A stretch of 64,000 nucleotides of DNA from Stichopus chloronotus. Lineage: Eukaryota > Echinodermata > Holothuroidea > Aspidochirotida > Stichopodidae. The translations under genes and the position numbers were made by a program. Positions 45,601 through 57,183 of the stretch are shown piece by piece. Where the stretch lies: positions 20,457,738 to 20,521,737 of the forward strand of contig CM037833.1 of NCBI GenBank assembly GCA_021234535.1, given 5' to 3'. Below the pieces are notes generated by a model, which saw only the letters and a program-made list of their open reading frames with translations, was not told where the DNA came from and ran no database searches. Within the stretch, counting starts at the first letter, position 1. Every line of letters starts with the position of its first letter.

Positions 45601-47040
45601 CAGCTCTAATGATAATGTCTACCCTGTAACTGAAGAGCAATGGCAGCCTATCATTAGCCGATCAAAGCTAAAGCACTAGGTGTGCATATCCCAGATCTGT
45701 TCCCAGGCAAAAAGACGGCAAGTAAGTAAATGCCAAAGGCACATGAACAGAAAACTCAATGTTACTGTTCCTAAGACGAAGGTTGCTTCTTCAAATGTAA
45801 CAATGACACGGTCAGCATCTTCAAAGACTACGTGTCTCTGTCATTAACCTCCAACCTGTTTCTTCCCCTAGATTGCCTTCATGTAATTTGCCATTGTCTA
45901 CTTAACGTAATTTACCTTCATTGCCTAGTTTCCAGCCTTCTTCCCAGCATGAAATTCCTGACATGATGCAACCTGAACAACGCTTGGTAGATATTCATGA
46001 CCCCCCCCCCCCCTCCTGTTTTGTATACTCCTCCTAAGCCACTAATTCCAAGAATAGACAAGTTGGTTACAGGTCACATACCCAAACAGAGAATTGCAGA
46101 TTCAGCAAAAGTCTTTTGTCTTCAGAAAGCGGACAAATACATACTCTGTAATGATCTTCTGGCGCAGAACCCAGTCCGTGCCTTGTGTCCAGCCTTGTGT
46201 GCTTCCACCCAGTAGCCTATGGAAAAAAGGATTCTGCAGCGAAAATCAAACCAATCACGGACTCTGTTTCCCTTCATCTCTGCCAATGAGAGGTCTAGCC
46301 ATGCTAAAAGGCGCATCTTAACGTAACCCATGCAGAACCTAGCATCGAGCATACGATTTGTGTCGTACATTTCCACACTGTAGCCTATAGAGAAAAGGAT
46401 TCTGCAGCGGAGTTGAAGCAATCACAGGCCTTGCTGTTCTGCTCTGTCTTGCCAATCAACGGCTCAACCTTCAGACTTTGTCGGAGGCCCGGATTGAAGG
46501 CGACTGCCCAACCATCCGCTCACTATTTAAAAGCAAAGCTACGACAAGCATTCGGTGATGGAAACTTCTCTACTGCCAGATATACCTGCATCGCCCCTTC
46601 AAGTCAGATATCACTTTCTCAGAAGATGATATACCTTGTGGACAACGTTTCCCTGCCAATTAACGGCCTGCAAACAGAATCCACCTAGAGGGAAACTACC
46701 AAAAAAAAATAAGAGACCACGCTGAGACTTTATAAATCATAGGTAGACAACGCTACAAGCGCACCCTACCAGCTCAAGGTCCGTAGAGATCCACCTAGGC
46801 TCCCAGGGCGCCTTAACTTCTCAAGAGGTTCACGAGTTCTTGGACGGGCAGGAAAGCGGCTCTGCAGAGTTTGGAGAGAAGAGCTGTCACGCCCCAGCTG
46901 AAAGGCAACGTGAGAGATTCCTCGAAAATAAGGAAGCTAGAGTCAAGGCTGACCTGAACCCAACCTCTGAATCCGTCGAGGCCAACAGTCTCCTGACAAC
47001 GCTTTTAAAAGCATCGGGCAGGAAGGAAGAGAATAAAGTC
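45601..47040. other. LTR-element flank; ~180-bp local duplication
   Basis: GTAGCCTATGGAAAAAAGG...CAATCACGG near 46211 recurs as GTAGCCTATAGAGAAAAGG...CAATCACAGG near 46380, a local duplication of about 170-180 bp. A poly-C run is at about 45999-46014. TATTTAAAAGC near 46523 may be a TATA-like site. The long frame at 46840-47127 has a charged, protein-like N-terminal half but no known family. Confidence 0.4.
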
Positions 47041-47215
47041 TCACGCCGCTCTTGTACATATGTACATATACTGAATTTGTGTGGTTCTATTACTGTAAGG
47101 AACATAATTTTCTGTTTCATTTGGTAGTGTGTAAATAGTTCGCGTTTTTGCTTTTCCTGAGCCGGTTTGTGTTTGTATTTGTTTCTGTGCCGTTTTTACG
47201 CACTTAAAAAGTACG
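47041..47215 (+). mobile_element. LINE 3' end fragment, + orientation
   Basis: The sequence AAGGAACATAATTTTCTGTT to GTGCCGTTTTTACG is the reverse complement of 50295-50420, where it directly follows the end of a minus-strand LINE ORF. It is therefore a separate 3' end copy of the same LINE in the opposite orientation. Confidence 0.65.
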
Positions 47216-47999
47216 CCGCTCAAAGGCACCATCCTTACAGCAAGAAGACGTGGAACATCACCATAAAAGTCAACGGCTTTTTTAGGGCCACCAAATTCTC
47301 CAGAAAGAGCGGATTCTTTCTTTAAAACATGCAAAGTTCTCTCTCTTCCTTCTTCCTCTTTTACCATATCTAAGAATAATAGGAAAAAGAGAAAATTTGT
47401 CCGTTCTTTTAAAGCTAAGAAAAACAACAACTACAGGGGACATGAGGCTACACGTAGCCATTCAAAAACCCTATCACTTCATAGAGAAGCTGAAACATTT
47501 TCAAAATTCGTGGTCAACCTCGCTGACAGGAACATGTCTGATATAGAGATTATTGCACTGGGGGGGGGGGGGTAAAGGGCTGAAATTAATTGTCACGCCG
47601 GTAAAACTATTAAAGACCTAAAGAGAAAACTGAGAATTTGCTTCATTATGCATGATGAAAAGTAACCAGGCCATAGCAAAAATGTCAACAGCAATATTAA
47701 CATGTCAGAGTTGTTTGCATTAACGCATTGAAAAACCGTTTGATAAAGGTAGAGGCATTGATATACTAAATCACACAGACGAAGACACGGCGAAGTTGAA
47801 AGGCACTTGTCTAGTCACCACAACGAAAGTTAGATAGTCATGTAACAAGTCGCACCACGATGCATGGAATGCGCTCATAGCTGCACTCTGAGCTTATATT
47901 CATTGACGTGCACTAAAGGACACGCATTTCTAAAAATAAAATTTCACAACACTTATGAAAGGCCTACTAGCGATGACACGTCTCCACAATTGAGTAAGT
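47216..47999. other. Gene-free stretch
   Basis: A poly-G run lies at about 47560-47571. No gene is recognised. Confidence 0.5.
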
Positions 48000-49015
48000 C
48001 ACACTGCCAAAACACATGTGGAACACTGTCCCACTTTGTACATCCAGCACGGGGGCAAATGCCCACTTTGTACATCCAGCACGGGGGCAAATGCCAACTC
48101 CCAGACGCCACTGAAGGCGCTTGAGATTAGTTACAATGGCGTTATGTGCGATTCGCCACGACAATCGTCTCGACGGCGAAAGTCAAGTGACCTGCTGTGA
48201 ACTACACTCCACACTTGCGGCCCCGAAGCATAGCCGATGGGATGAACCTTGCCAACCAATTCATCAAAAATAGCCCGATATAGGGCCCCCGGACTGGATC
48301 GCGAGACATCCCCCACAGATGACATAATGCGAAGAGTGTCCCTCATGTGGCGGTAGGCCCTCGTGGGTCTCCAGCTGTGGGGAGCACTGTTGCTAAACAG
48401 GGAGGGGAAAAACGGGCGGAATGAAAATCCTCCCCAGTAGCGAACAAAGTAGGCAAACGGCATTCCGCTGTCAACAGCACTATGAACACACCTGATCAGG
48501 AAAAAACGGAGTTTGGAAGGAAAATGCACATGACACAATCCCCCACTCCTAAGGTCCTGGTACACTACCCGTCTTTTGACCAACTCCCGTCTTCCTTGAA
48601 CATAAAAAAAATGAAGACGGCCCTCTCGAGTCGACCCAGTACATCATCTGGAGCAACCAGAACAGTGCCTGGGTACCACAAGAGAGGGTAAGTAAAACGA
48701 TTGATAACAGTAACCTTCCCCAACAGGCTAATGTAGCGATCACTGAAGTCCTTCAACCTATCCTCCACCAGGTCCACTTTCTCATTCCAGGTAAGTGACT
48801 CCGGCGAATCATAACAAAACCATATACCATTCATTTTTAATGCAACGTCCACCCATGATGCCGCGAAGGGTAGTCGTCTCCATCGCCACCTACCTAGACG
48901 AAGTCCTTTGGTCTTTGTTGGGTTCAGTCTGGCACCTGTTACTTTTTGAAAGGCAGCCAGCCTGCAAGCAAGGGCCCTGGCGAAGGCTAGGTCGGAGACT
49001 ACACAAGGTCACTTG
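48000..49015 (-). mobile_element. Tx1-like LINE, 3' ORF remnant, copy B
   Basis: Read on the minus strand from about 49015: VSDLAFARALACRL, TGARLNPTKTKGLRL, then the thumb region with YISLLGKVTVINRF and LLWYPGTVL, then (another frame) YQDLRSGGLCHVHFPSKLRF, and finally WRIAHNAIVTNLK. It is homologous to copy A at 17781-18983. Frameshifts separate the blocks, and a perfect 32-bp tandem duplication (48030-48093) lies in the Cys-rich C-terminal part. Confidence 0.75.
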
Positions 49016-49836
49016 TACCAAGGTATGTTCCACCTGTTGCCCTCACTGCCACTGCTTCATTACAAGCAAGAGGAGAAATAATAGAGTCCCTTGGGATGAG
49101 TGCATCAGTGATGATTGTGGAGTCACTGTGCGCTCATGTAGCAACATCGTTCCGAGAGAATAATCCCGCAATTTTTACGTCTTGCTGATGAAAAGGAGTC
49201 CTTGGTGAAAAAATCCCAAGAACGATTATACTCTGTAGAAATCATCGTCAAGTCAGAAACTTCTTACTTCAAAGAGATTTTGCCAACTGAACTGATGAAC
49301 ATGGTTGCTATATAGATATGCTACGACCTGGAACAATTCCGGAAACATATCAGCCAATTAGTCCGTCATCAGTTGCATGTCTGAGGAAAGGTTTACTAAG
49401 GTATTTTGTTAGTTTTTGCTTTTCTTCCTTTTGCTGTTTCTACCTTTGTTTATTTTCACAGGGAGTGTCCTTGTTTTTCATGCCCAAAAGGGTTTTTTAA
49501 GCACACTTCCATTCTCAACACCATTCTTGTTATTTGTTACACTTAATTGAAGGAGATACACAACTACCACCTAGCTGTGTGGATCGACTGTGAAAAAAAA
49601 AAACGTGTAACTGGACACCATGCTAGTGCTCCATTTTACTATGTGTGCAGCGATCAGTTGACCAATGTCTATCATCAGTCTTCCGTTCAAGTTTTCATCT
49701 CTGTGAAAGGATTCACGCGCCTAGCCTGCAGTTAGTTAACTACAATAAATTCAATTCTAGACTAGTGACAGTGTAATCCCGTTAGCCTCGCCCAGTCACA
49801 TTGGAATTTGTCGGTCACTCCAATTCAAAACAGAAA
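49016..49836. other. Gene-free stretch
   Basis: Short frames here are not protein-like. No repeat is recognised. Confidence 0.45.
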
Positions 49837-50052
49837 ATGCAGAGGTTTGTATTGGCAGCTTCCAAAGGTGCTGGACGTAAGTATGTCTGCCTATGCTGGC
49901 TAATAGATGAGCAGTATGGCGTGGTTCCTGTTGACGATATCATCCCAGTGGACGGCGAAGACAACACAAATTTGTCTTTTGAGGAAAATTTTCGTGCCTT
50001 CTACACACCCGGCAGAACTTTATTAAGGCCTCATTTTTTAAGAAGTTATTAA
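49837..50052 (+). CDS. Small unrecognised frame
   Basis: From ATG 49837 the frame reads MQRFVLAASKGAGRKYVCLC and WLIDEQYGVVPVDDIIPVDG, ending in TAA at 50050. An acceptor-like GCCCAG lies just upstream at 49790-49795. The KYVCLCW...YGVVP pattern recalls the WIVVFYV...FGIVP pattern in the damaged exon at 24359, so both might be first exons of one protein type. No function can be assigned. Confidence 0.35.
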   Translation: MQRFVLAASKGAGRKYVCLCWLIDEQYGVVPVDDIIPVDGEDNTNLSFEENFRAFYTPGRTLLRPHFLRSY

Positions 50053-50289
50053 TGAAGCCAATCATTCATTCTTTGTGCTTGAATGAACATGTATGCACGT
50101 GTACCTGTACAGTATACAGTTTGTCACACCCAGCACATGGGAAGAGGAATAGATTCAGTTGCACACGTGTTCAGTTGCATTTCTATATTGTACAAACCCC
50201 ATTCATGCAAGTGATTTTGAGATGTACAACCCATTCTTCCCACACTGTATATAGCAGGGAAATACAGTTCTTGACAACTCACAAAGACA

Positions 50290-50840
50290 CGACGCATAAA
50301 AACGGCACAGAAACAGAACAAATACAAACTCAAACCGGCTCAGGAAAAGCAAAAACGCGAACTATTTACACACTACCAAATGAAACAGAAAATTATGTTC
50401 CTTACATATGTACAGGAACCGCAAAAAAATTACAAGTTCAATACCAACCGGTCCGCCCGAACCGAAGCAATTGGACCCCACCGTTTGCCAAACGTCGACC
50501 TAGACAAACGAACGCCTTCACCGAAGCCAAGACGACGTCCGCAGGCCGCCCCTCACCCCTAAATACAATATTACAACGGTCTCTCCATAGGGCCAGCTTT
50601 ATGGAGGCCGATACAAAGGTCCCGGCTGACCGTCCATGTGTTACAAAACGTGAGGCGATCAGTCAGGACTTGAAACCATTCCCAGAGATGGGCCACAAAG
50701 TCACACTGCCAAAACACAAGTGGAACACTCTCCCATCTTGTACATCCATTGCGGGGGCAAATGCCATCTCCAAAACGCCACCGATGGCGCTTGAGGTTGG
50801 TTACAATGGCGTCATGTGCAATGCGCCACAACAGGTCTCG
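50290..50840 (-). mobile_element. Tx1-like LINE, 3' ORF end and 3' UTR, copy C
   Basis: On the minus strand: MWRIAHDAIVTNLKRHRW, WQCDFVAHLWEWFQVLTDRL, then GRPADVVLASVKA-type C-terminal residues to about 50430, followed by the 3' region to about 50290. It overlaps copies A and B in the Cys-rich C-terminal part (CPRNGCTRWE), and it alone shows the junction of ORF and 3' UTR. Confidence 0.75.
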
Positions 50841-52077
50841 CCAGCGACGTAGAGCACAATAGGTGTGAATCCTCTGCAGCCATCGCCTGATTTAAAAACA
50901 GTAATGCTCTGACATTCTTCGGTCCATTCAAAACGTCCACAGGCTAAAACGTTCTCGCTATTTCGCTACCAAAGTATCCCTGTGGCAAGCAAAAAACGCC
51001 CATTATAGAAACACAGTGTGACAGAAAATTCAAAGAAATTTAGAATCAGATTAAAATTTCGAGAGAAAGGGTATGAGGAATTTCGCAATGGGGAGTAGAC
51101 CAGCGGATCATTTCAAGTATATTCAAAGTGTAAGGACCCATACTACACTGTTGATCAATCTATTTGTGTAAATATTTTAAAAAATGATTTTGGTATTGTT
51201 CTCAATTGGTTTATCAGTTACCTGGAAAACAGACCACAGCTTGTCTCTTTGGATGATGTACATTCTAAACTGTGGTGTGTTATGTTCTCAGAAAATTTGC
51301 AATGTGAAAAGATTTGAAAAATATGTATTGTTTTTAGCATTGTCATTGTGGTTGCAGAACGTTGTCCAGTATAAAACATAAGCAGAAGCATCAACAGAAA
51401 GCTTTGTTATAGTGCATTGATTTTGGGACTTGCCCTTCAAATATACTGCCCTACTGAAAAAAGTCTCATGATCAACATCTTGACAAAGTCGTACGTTTGA
51501 CCCAAAAGAGGTATCTCATCCTGTTGCGTCGAAATTCTGTAAAATTGTGTAAGACCCTGTATCCGCACAAGTTTAGCCAGAGTTTACTTAAACAATAATT
51601 TGTCATAATTACAGGCACTGATTCTGTCTGTCCCTCTCTTGTAGGTCAGGTTACCTGCAGAAGATGAAGTGCCACCAATGTACGAAAGGATTTGCAACAA
51701 CACTGTTGCTGTGTAAGTAGCCTGGCTCAACTCCCGTACTTCGAAATGTAAGGGCAAAGCAGCATCTTTCAAACTGAAGAAACTGCTAGAAGGATTCTTT
51801 GAACCTGCTATTCTAGCATTTGGCACCAACAATTTGTAAGAGATTATCCGGTATTAATCGAGGCCATACGATGTAAGTTAATTTGTTTCAATGGTTGCAT
51901 AACCTTTTCTGCTACTGTCGAATGTGTAAATATTGTTTTGGAAATTTTCTTGGTGAGGGTTGGTGAGCAAGGTAAAAATACGTGTTCCATTTCAATTTTT
52001 ATTACTTCCTACTGCAGAAAATTCACCCATCATTGGCTACCTCTCGCTTCAATTGAAGATGTATAAATACGGATTGT
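50841..52077 (+). other. Mostly non-coding; possible second CR1-like LINE trace
   Basis: Near 51180-51270 a frame reads DFGIVLNWFISYLENRPQLV, resembling the WFxSYLxxRxQ box of non-LTR reverse transcriptases. Nothing else of the enzyme is clear. Confidence 0.35.
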
Positions 52078-52131
52078 AAGTTCACGCTCGGGGTTGAATA
52101 GTGGTTCGTTTGAAACGCCGAGCGTGAACTA
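52078..52131. repeat. Hairpin element, left copy
   Basis: AGTTCACGCTCGG (52079-52091) and CCGAGCGTGAACT (52118-52130) form a perfect 13-bp stem around a 26-nt loop. Loop and arms recur in inverted orientation at 54401-54447. Confidence 0.75.
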
Positions 52132-54386
52132 AAGTGTTACACGGGTACACAGCGCATGGAACGATATCCTGAGGAAACTCTGGCCGGCCTTGTGCATCGC
52201 TACTGGCCAAAGACCACCTTAAACTTTATTGCTTAAACTTTTACTGCTATTTTGTCCTTGTGCCATTGTGTAACGCTATTTTGTGTTTGTTAAGCCTTCT
52301 ATATCTATCCACGCATATCATATCAAACTCCTTAATCTGTATATTACTGCTTGTGCGCATGTGTATCCCTACATTTGCCTGAAGCTGGAAGTGGTGACCA
52401 CTTCGAAATATGGCAAAATGAGATCCTTAAAGATATTTTGGCCAGAGAGGCAACAAATTTAGACTAAGATCTAACAATCACAAAAAACAATACAGGATGA
52501 TGGGTTTTGGGGCTACCCTGTACTCAAACACTACAGCGGTGAACATAATCATTCGCTTTCCAACTTCGTATGTATTTTGCTCGGTAACGGCTACTCTCCG
52601 GTGACAAAGAGGTTGAAAGCGGAGAGTAAGTGGATAATTAAATTATCCACTCATTCCAATGGCCTAAACAAAGACCTTGGATTGTTGAGTGATTTCCCCT
52701 GTTTGGGGTGGGGCAGGGTGATAGTAATAAAACGCACACTGAATTGAGGTGCACAACACGCTAATTGTATATCGTTGCGTTTTCCAAACGCACACTACAC
52801 ATGAGCGTGTGCAGTCTGTTGTTTTTGAAAATTGTTTTCAACATTAAATTGTGCTGAAGAATGAAACAGGGGTGTCCGAAATACACATTTTTTCCTGTAA
52901 ACTTAATTGCGCTTGAAAATTGTCGTGTTTGTGAAGTGTTCTACTAACATATTTTTATATAGCACATTGATTTTCCATTGTCATATTGATGTTAAACTGT
53001 AACATGCTGATATATTTCTCGCATTTTGCGACACGTGGTGCTCCGTGGCACAGTTCATTCCTGGAAATCACATAATCCTCAACGCGAGGAATTTCACTAA
53101 CATGAACTGCTCCCTTTGGTTTTAATTATCAACGCTATTAACAGTCATCAATTCTACTAATCCATGCTAACTCTTATAGCCCATAATGCAAAGTGAATCC
53201 GGACAGCTGCAAGGACAACATGTATTTATTATTCTGACATCCATACAGCCTGTATCTATTGTATTAATGACTGCTCAGTTTTGCGTTTTAATGGCAATAT
53301 TAATGGTGCGTGAGGACTAGGTTGCAAATCCATCTTCTATGGCTCACCTGGGATCTATTCTTAGAAAACAATCACGTGACCTTTTTGTGACATTGCTACT
53401 GTAGGTTGTGTTTTCTAAGCTTCTCGATACCCCAGCAGGACCATGCTGTCCTTGGACTATCTATTTTGAACATGCATGTGCGTGCCGACGTAGTATAGGG
53501 GCAGGGAGATGGAAACAGGGAGTTAGCCGGCTATCCTATAGTACATGACTAAGCAATCTCCAACATTTGAGAGACACATTCATGATACTGAAGAAAAGAG
53601 TGTGTCAGACATGTGTGCATAGTACCAATCAATACATCAACCGTTTTGGATCTACAAATATGCAGGCTACCGAGTCGTAGGTATAAATTTTGTGTGCGTG
53701 TATATACTGCCTTCATATTGGTTTCGCAATGCATTGACTTGCGACCTCGGATGACAGTGTGCGAAACGCGTAGCTATCCTCCCCTTTCAACATCAATTTA
53801 CGTACCTGGTGAGTTTTGAGATCTCCTATGTTAATATAAAAACAAGAGTTTATCATTTTCTTCAACAAGGAAAATTATAGTTGAAACATGGAAGAGGCAA
53901 ACAAAATGAGGAGTCTGCCAACCATGTATTCATGTGATAAGGATTACAAATGTCTTGTCATTTAATTGTGATCCAAGAATCCACTCTAATTCTGTAGACA
54001 GTCGAAGCCATCGTCGTCTCACATTTTATTACACAACACATGTTTCATGGTGATTATCGCTTTTCTCTTATCGTTTAGCACATAATGTATTAAAAAGTAA
54101 CCGATAATGTGAACTAACCCGATAAAGTAGTGACGAATTCACCAATAATTAACATTAACACGAACCGATAATGTAGTAAAATATTAACCAATCATGTAAT
54201 TACGTATAATGTAGTGATGTAGTTAAGCCTGAGCAAGGTGAAAATAAGGTCATAATAAATAGAAAGTACGAGGCCAATACAAAGTAATTAAGTCGAATAC
54301 TCCTTGAATCAAGCATGCAACAATTTGTTTTATGTGAAGCGTACGTTATTTTTTATAGGACGCGTAATGATAAATTAAAAATATCA
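52132..54386. other. Region between the two hairpin copies
   Basis: No protein frame is recognised. Near 52380-52410 there is a perfect small palindrome (GAAGTGGT-G-ACCACTTC, 52388-52404) flanked by CCTGAAGCT and GAAATA. The rest is AT-rich, with short repeated AACCGATAATGT-like words near 54095-54185. Confidence 0.4.
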
Positions 54387-54447
54387 GTGAACTTTGAGCT
54401 AAGTTCACGTTTGAATCGAACGACTATTCAACGCCGAGCGTGAACTT
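54387..54447. repeat. Hairpin element, right copy, inverted
   Basis: GTGAACTT (54387-54394) and AAGTTCAC (54401-54408) pair, and AAGTTCACG (54401-54409) also pairs with CGTGAACTT (54439-54447). The middle (GAACGACTATTCAACGCCGAG) is the reverse complement, with small gaps, of the left copy's loop and arm. The Penelope-like frame begins right after it. Confidence 0.7.
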
Positions 54448-55115
54448 CCTCGATATCACTCTTTCTGTTGAGGAAAAGAGGTCCAAGGCTACTAACCTCT
54501 TCATCACTAAACCTACCGACACTCACGAACTTCTACACAAAAACAGTTGCCACCCCACCGCTAAAGTGGACTATAGCGTTAACGCCAAGCACTCAGTAAC
54601 CTAAGAATTTGTAGAGATCCGACTATCGCTGTCAAACGCTACAGGGAACCTGGAGGGTTACCTGCTGAGAAGAGGACACAGAGGAAGATGGTTGTTCATC
54701 AAGTTGAACGCGGGAAGGCTACTAATGCCAGTCCACAGGGAAACAGTTTACAATCACGACCGTAAGATTTACTTTACCGTCTTTTATCACCCAAATCTAT
54801 GGGACATCACAATAAATTTGACGAAATCCTTACCGGTTCCACATACTTCTTCAAGTTGTGCCACATCCAGCCGTCCTCCCTTTTTGACAACCTCGGCAAA
54901 ATCCTACGTCGAGCGAAGATTAAGGAGCCGCAACCCACTAGTCACCCCAACACCTCCCATCTATCTGCAGCTCAGCTAGGTGTCGGCTTTGAATTCGTCT
55001 GCAGCCATTTTCACACATCATTAGTACCAGCAATGGACGGAACTTTCAACTCATACTCCAGGTTTAGGTTTATGTATGAAGGAGTTACCAGTTGCAAAAT
55101 ATGCTACGCGTAGGT
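54448..55115 (+). pseudogene. Penelope-like retroelement fragment
   Basis: The first frame reads LDITLSVEEKRSKATNLFIT, then KPTDTHELLHKNSCHP, the late reverse-transcriptase block of Penelope-like elements (TDLYxKPTDxHxYLxxxSCHP). After stops and frame changes come GNLEGYLLRRGH, NHDRKIYFTVFYHPNLWDI, FKLCHIQPSSLFDNLGKILR and SRFRFMYEGVTSCKICY, the connection to the expected GIY-YIG endonuclease, which is not present. It is truncated at both ends and dead. Confidence 0.65.
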
Positions 55116-55420
55116 TGTGCTTTATTCACCTGAAATTAGGCAGATGGTTTCGAGGGTATGCTCGAATCGCTGGTTATCCCTGCTGGGTTAAGTTATGGTT
55201 GCAAACCGTTTTGTCGCACCTATTTTGTGGTATCCGGCTGTAGTGTTTCTAGTTCCGAGGGGCATCCTGCAGCGGTTGGAGAATACCAAGTTTCCATTTA
55301 CTAGGTAGGGTGGCACTCAATGTGTTAGGCGGGTTGTATAGAAACTTGGAGGAGGGTGGGTTAGGTGTGGTTCATTTAAAAGTGAACTGGTCAGGTTTTC
55401 CAGGGCTACCGGGCGAAACC
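55116..55420 (+). mobile_element. Diverged Tx1-like LINE thumb fragment
   Basis: In several frames it reads LWYPAVVFLVPRGILQRLEN and YRNLEEGGLGVVHLKVN, corresponding to LLWYPGTV...LARLERAV and CQDLRSVGLG of copy A. It is more diverged and thus an older or different LINE. Confidence 0.5.
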
Positions 55421-57183
55421 GAACTCTTGCAAGACAAAGGGACTTCGCCTCCCTAAGTGGAGACACAAAAGAAGTTTTTGGTTCTGGGGCGGGGTGTCTC
55501 TTTGCCCCGGCTCCCGGTGGGTTACCCATAGTTTCATAATGTCAGACAACATCGACGGATCTGCCACCCTGTGTAATACTATGGGAGAGCAACTTCACTG
55601 TGGATCCCAGGTCGTGACTATTCCATCAGTGCCACTGATGCTAACTCGGATGTCACTTGGCTCTTTATTGGGGATAAATCAGTTGTTGAGAGGTTCCACT
55701 AGGAAGAGGGCTGTAGTACTGGGAATATTTGTACCATCAGTTGACATTCCTATTTTTGACATTTGAATACAGAAGCAGAAATACACTTGCACTTGTACAT
55801 GTGCGATTTGTCACTTGGGTTGTCTTTAAGTTTGGCAGGGGGTTATGCTGACTTGTTTGATATTTGCCCTAATTGGCGGTTATCCACCAATGGAAGACAT
55901 GCATCATTACTCCAAAATATCTTTCTCCAGTGCTGTTCGGAAACATGAAACACATGCGTCACTTATGTATACAACAAATCCAAACATTGCAACAGGCATA
56001 AATGTCCTATTGTATCATTGCAATCAACATGAAACATTAGTCTTAATAATGTTAGTCCCTAAAGACCTCTTTCCTGAATATGGTGAGTTCTGCAGTGCGA
56101 AAAAAATGATGGCATATCACAAGGGAGCAACACCTCACCTATTCCAATCCACCATGGTCCCAAGAAACAAATACCCCTGTGGTTTCAAACACGAAGCTGA
56201 CAACAAGAAAAACACTTAAGAACGGCTCTCCAGTTTAGTCTTCTTGTATTTTGTTTCATGTAAGGACATTTAAAGCTCTCAACATATCAAGTCATGTTCA
56301 AAAAGGGGGATACAACTTGCTTGATAAGAGACTTCATAAACTAGGATTGTTGCGATGAGGCCATACGAATTAAATTATGACAAGTTCACAACCAAAGAAA
56401 AGGTTTCGAATGGCATGTACTGTATAAGTTTGCTAGTAAATGCAACTTGTGTTAAATTATTTACATCAATTCTGTTGCACTGTTCTCAGAAAATGCATCT
56501 ACTTTAATGAGTTCTTGTTTGAAGAGTGCGCAAAAGAATTGAGAATATTTCTGTTGCGTGTAAAAAAGAAAATCATGCGCAAGCGAACGCGCCTTCGATG
56601 TTGGCTGTGATGACAGCAAATCTCGTGATACACTTTCAGAGGACAACTTCCTCACACAGTTCAAATCTCCATTCACTACATACTTTCGTGAAGTTCTTGC
56701 AAAGGCGAAAACAAATGCTAATAAGGCACAAAGGAGGGACACAAAACTACTGGCAAATACGCCTATTAACCCCCTCCATGACAAAATATTCATCTGAAAA
56801 GTTCAAAAGATATTATTGCCATCGTCTTTTGAATCCCTCCAACAGTGCCAAGCAAATGTAATTTAACCAGTTCACACTTTCCTCGCACAATACGGCACTC
56901 GGAGCAAAGGATGGGCCTTGAAAAAAAAAAAAAAAAAACACAACTTTCGAGAAAGAAGTTTAGCCGGGTCGATGAATTTATATAATTAATAACCTCAGAT
57001 ATTCGCGTCTTAGAAATAAAGGAAAAAGTGCTACAAATTTGATAAGGGAGACATGACACAAACAGACGGGACAATTGCGACATTCAGTGTATCAAACCAG
57101 CCTTCAAACAATCCTGTTGACGAGGACTTATCAACAAAAAAAGTGCAGAGACGACAGCCTTAAACGTAGACATAGACAAAGAA
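55421..57183 (+). other. Two unrecognised protein-like frames
   Basis: A 124-codon frame at 55845-56219 (GYPPMEDMHHYSKISFSS; LVPKDLFPEYGEFCSAKKMM) looks protein-like but unfamiliar. Near 56610-56795 a frame without start reads TLSEDNFLTQFKSPFTTYFR and REVLAKAKTNANKAQRRDTK. Both lie just before the ubiquitin-protease-like remnant and might be parts of the same larger element. A poly-A run is at 56922-56938. Confidence 0.3.

Noticed and set aside
50052..50852. 266-codon + frame, the longest in the window
   Set aside because: It is antisense to the LINE 3' region and C-terminal ORF (minus strand), which carry the recognisable motifs.
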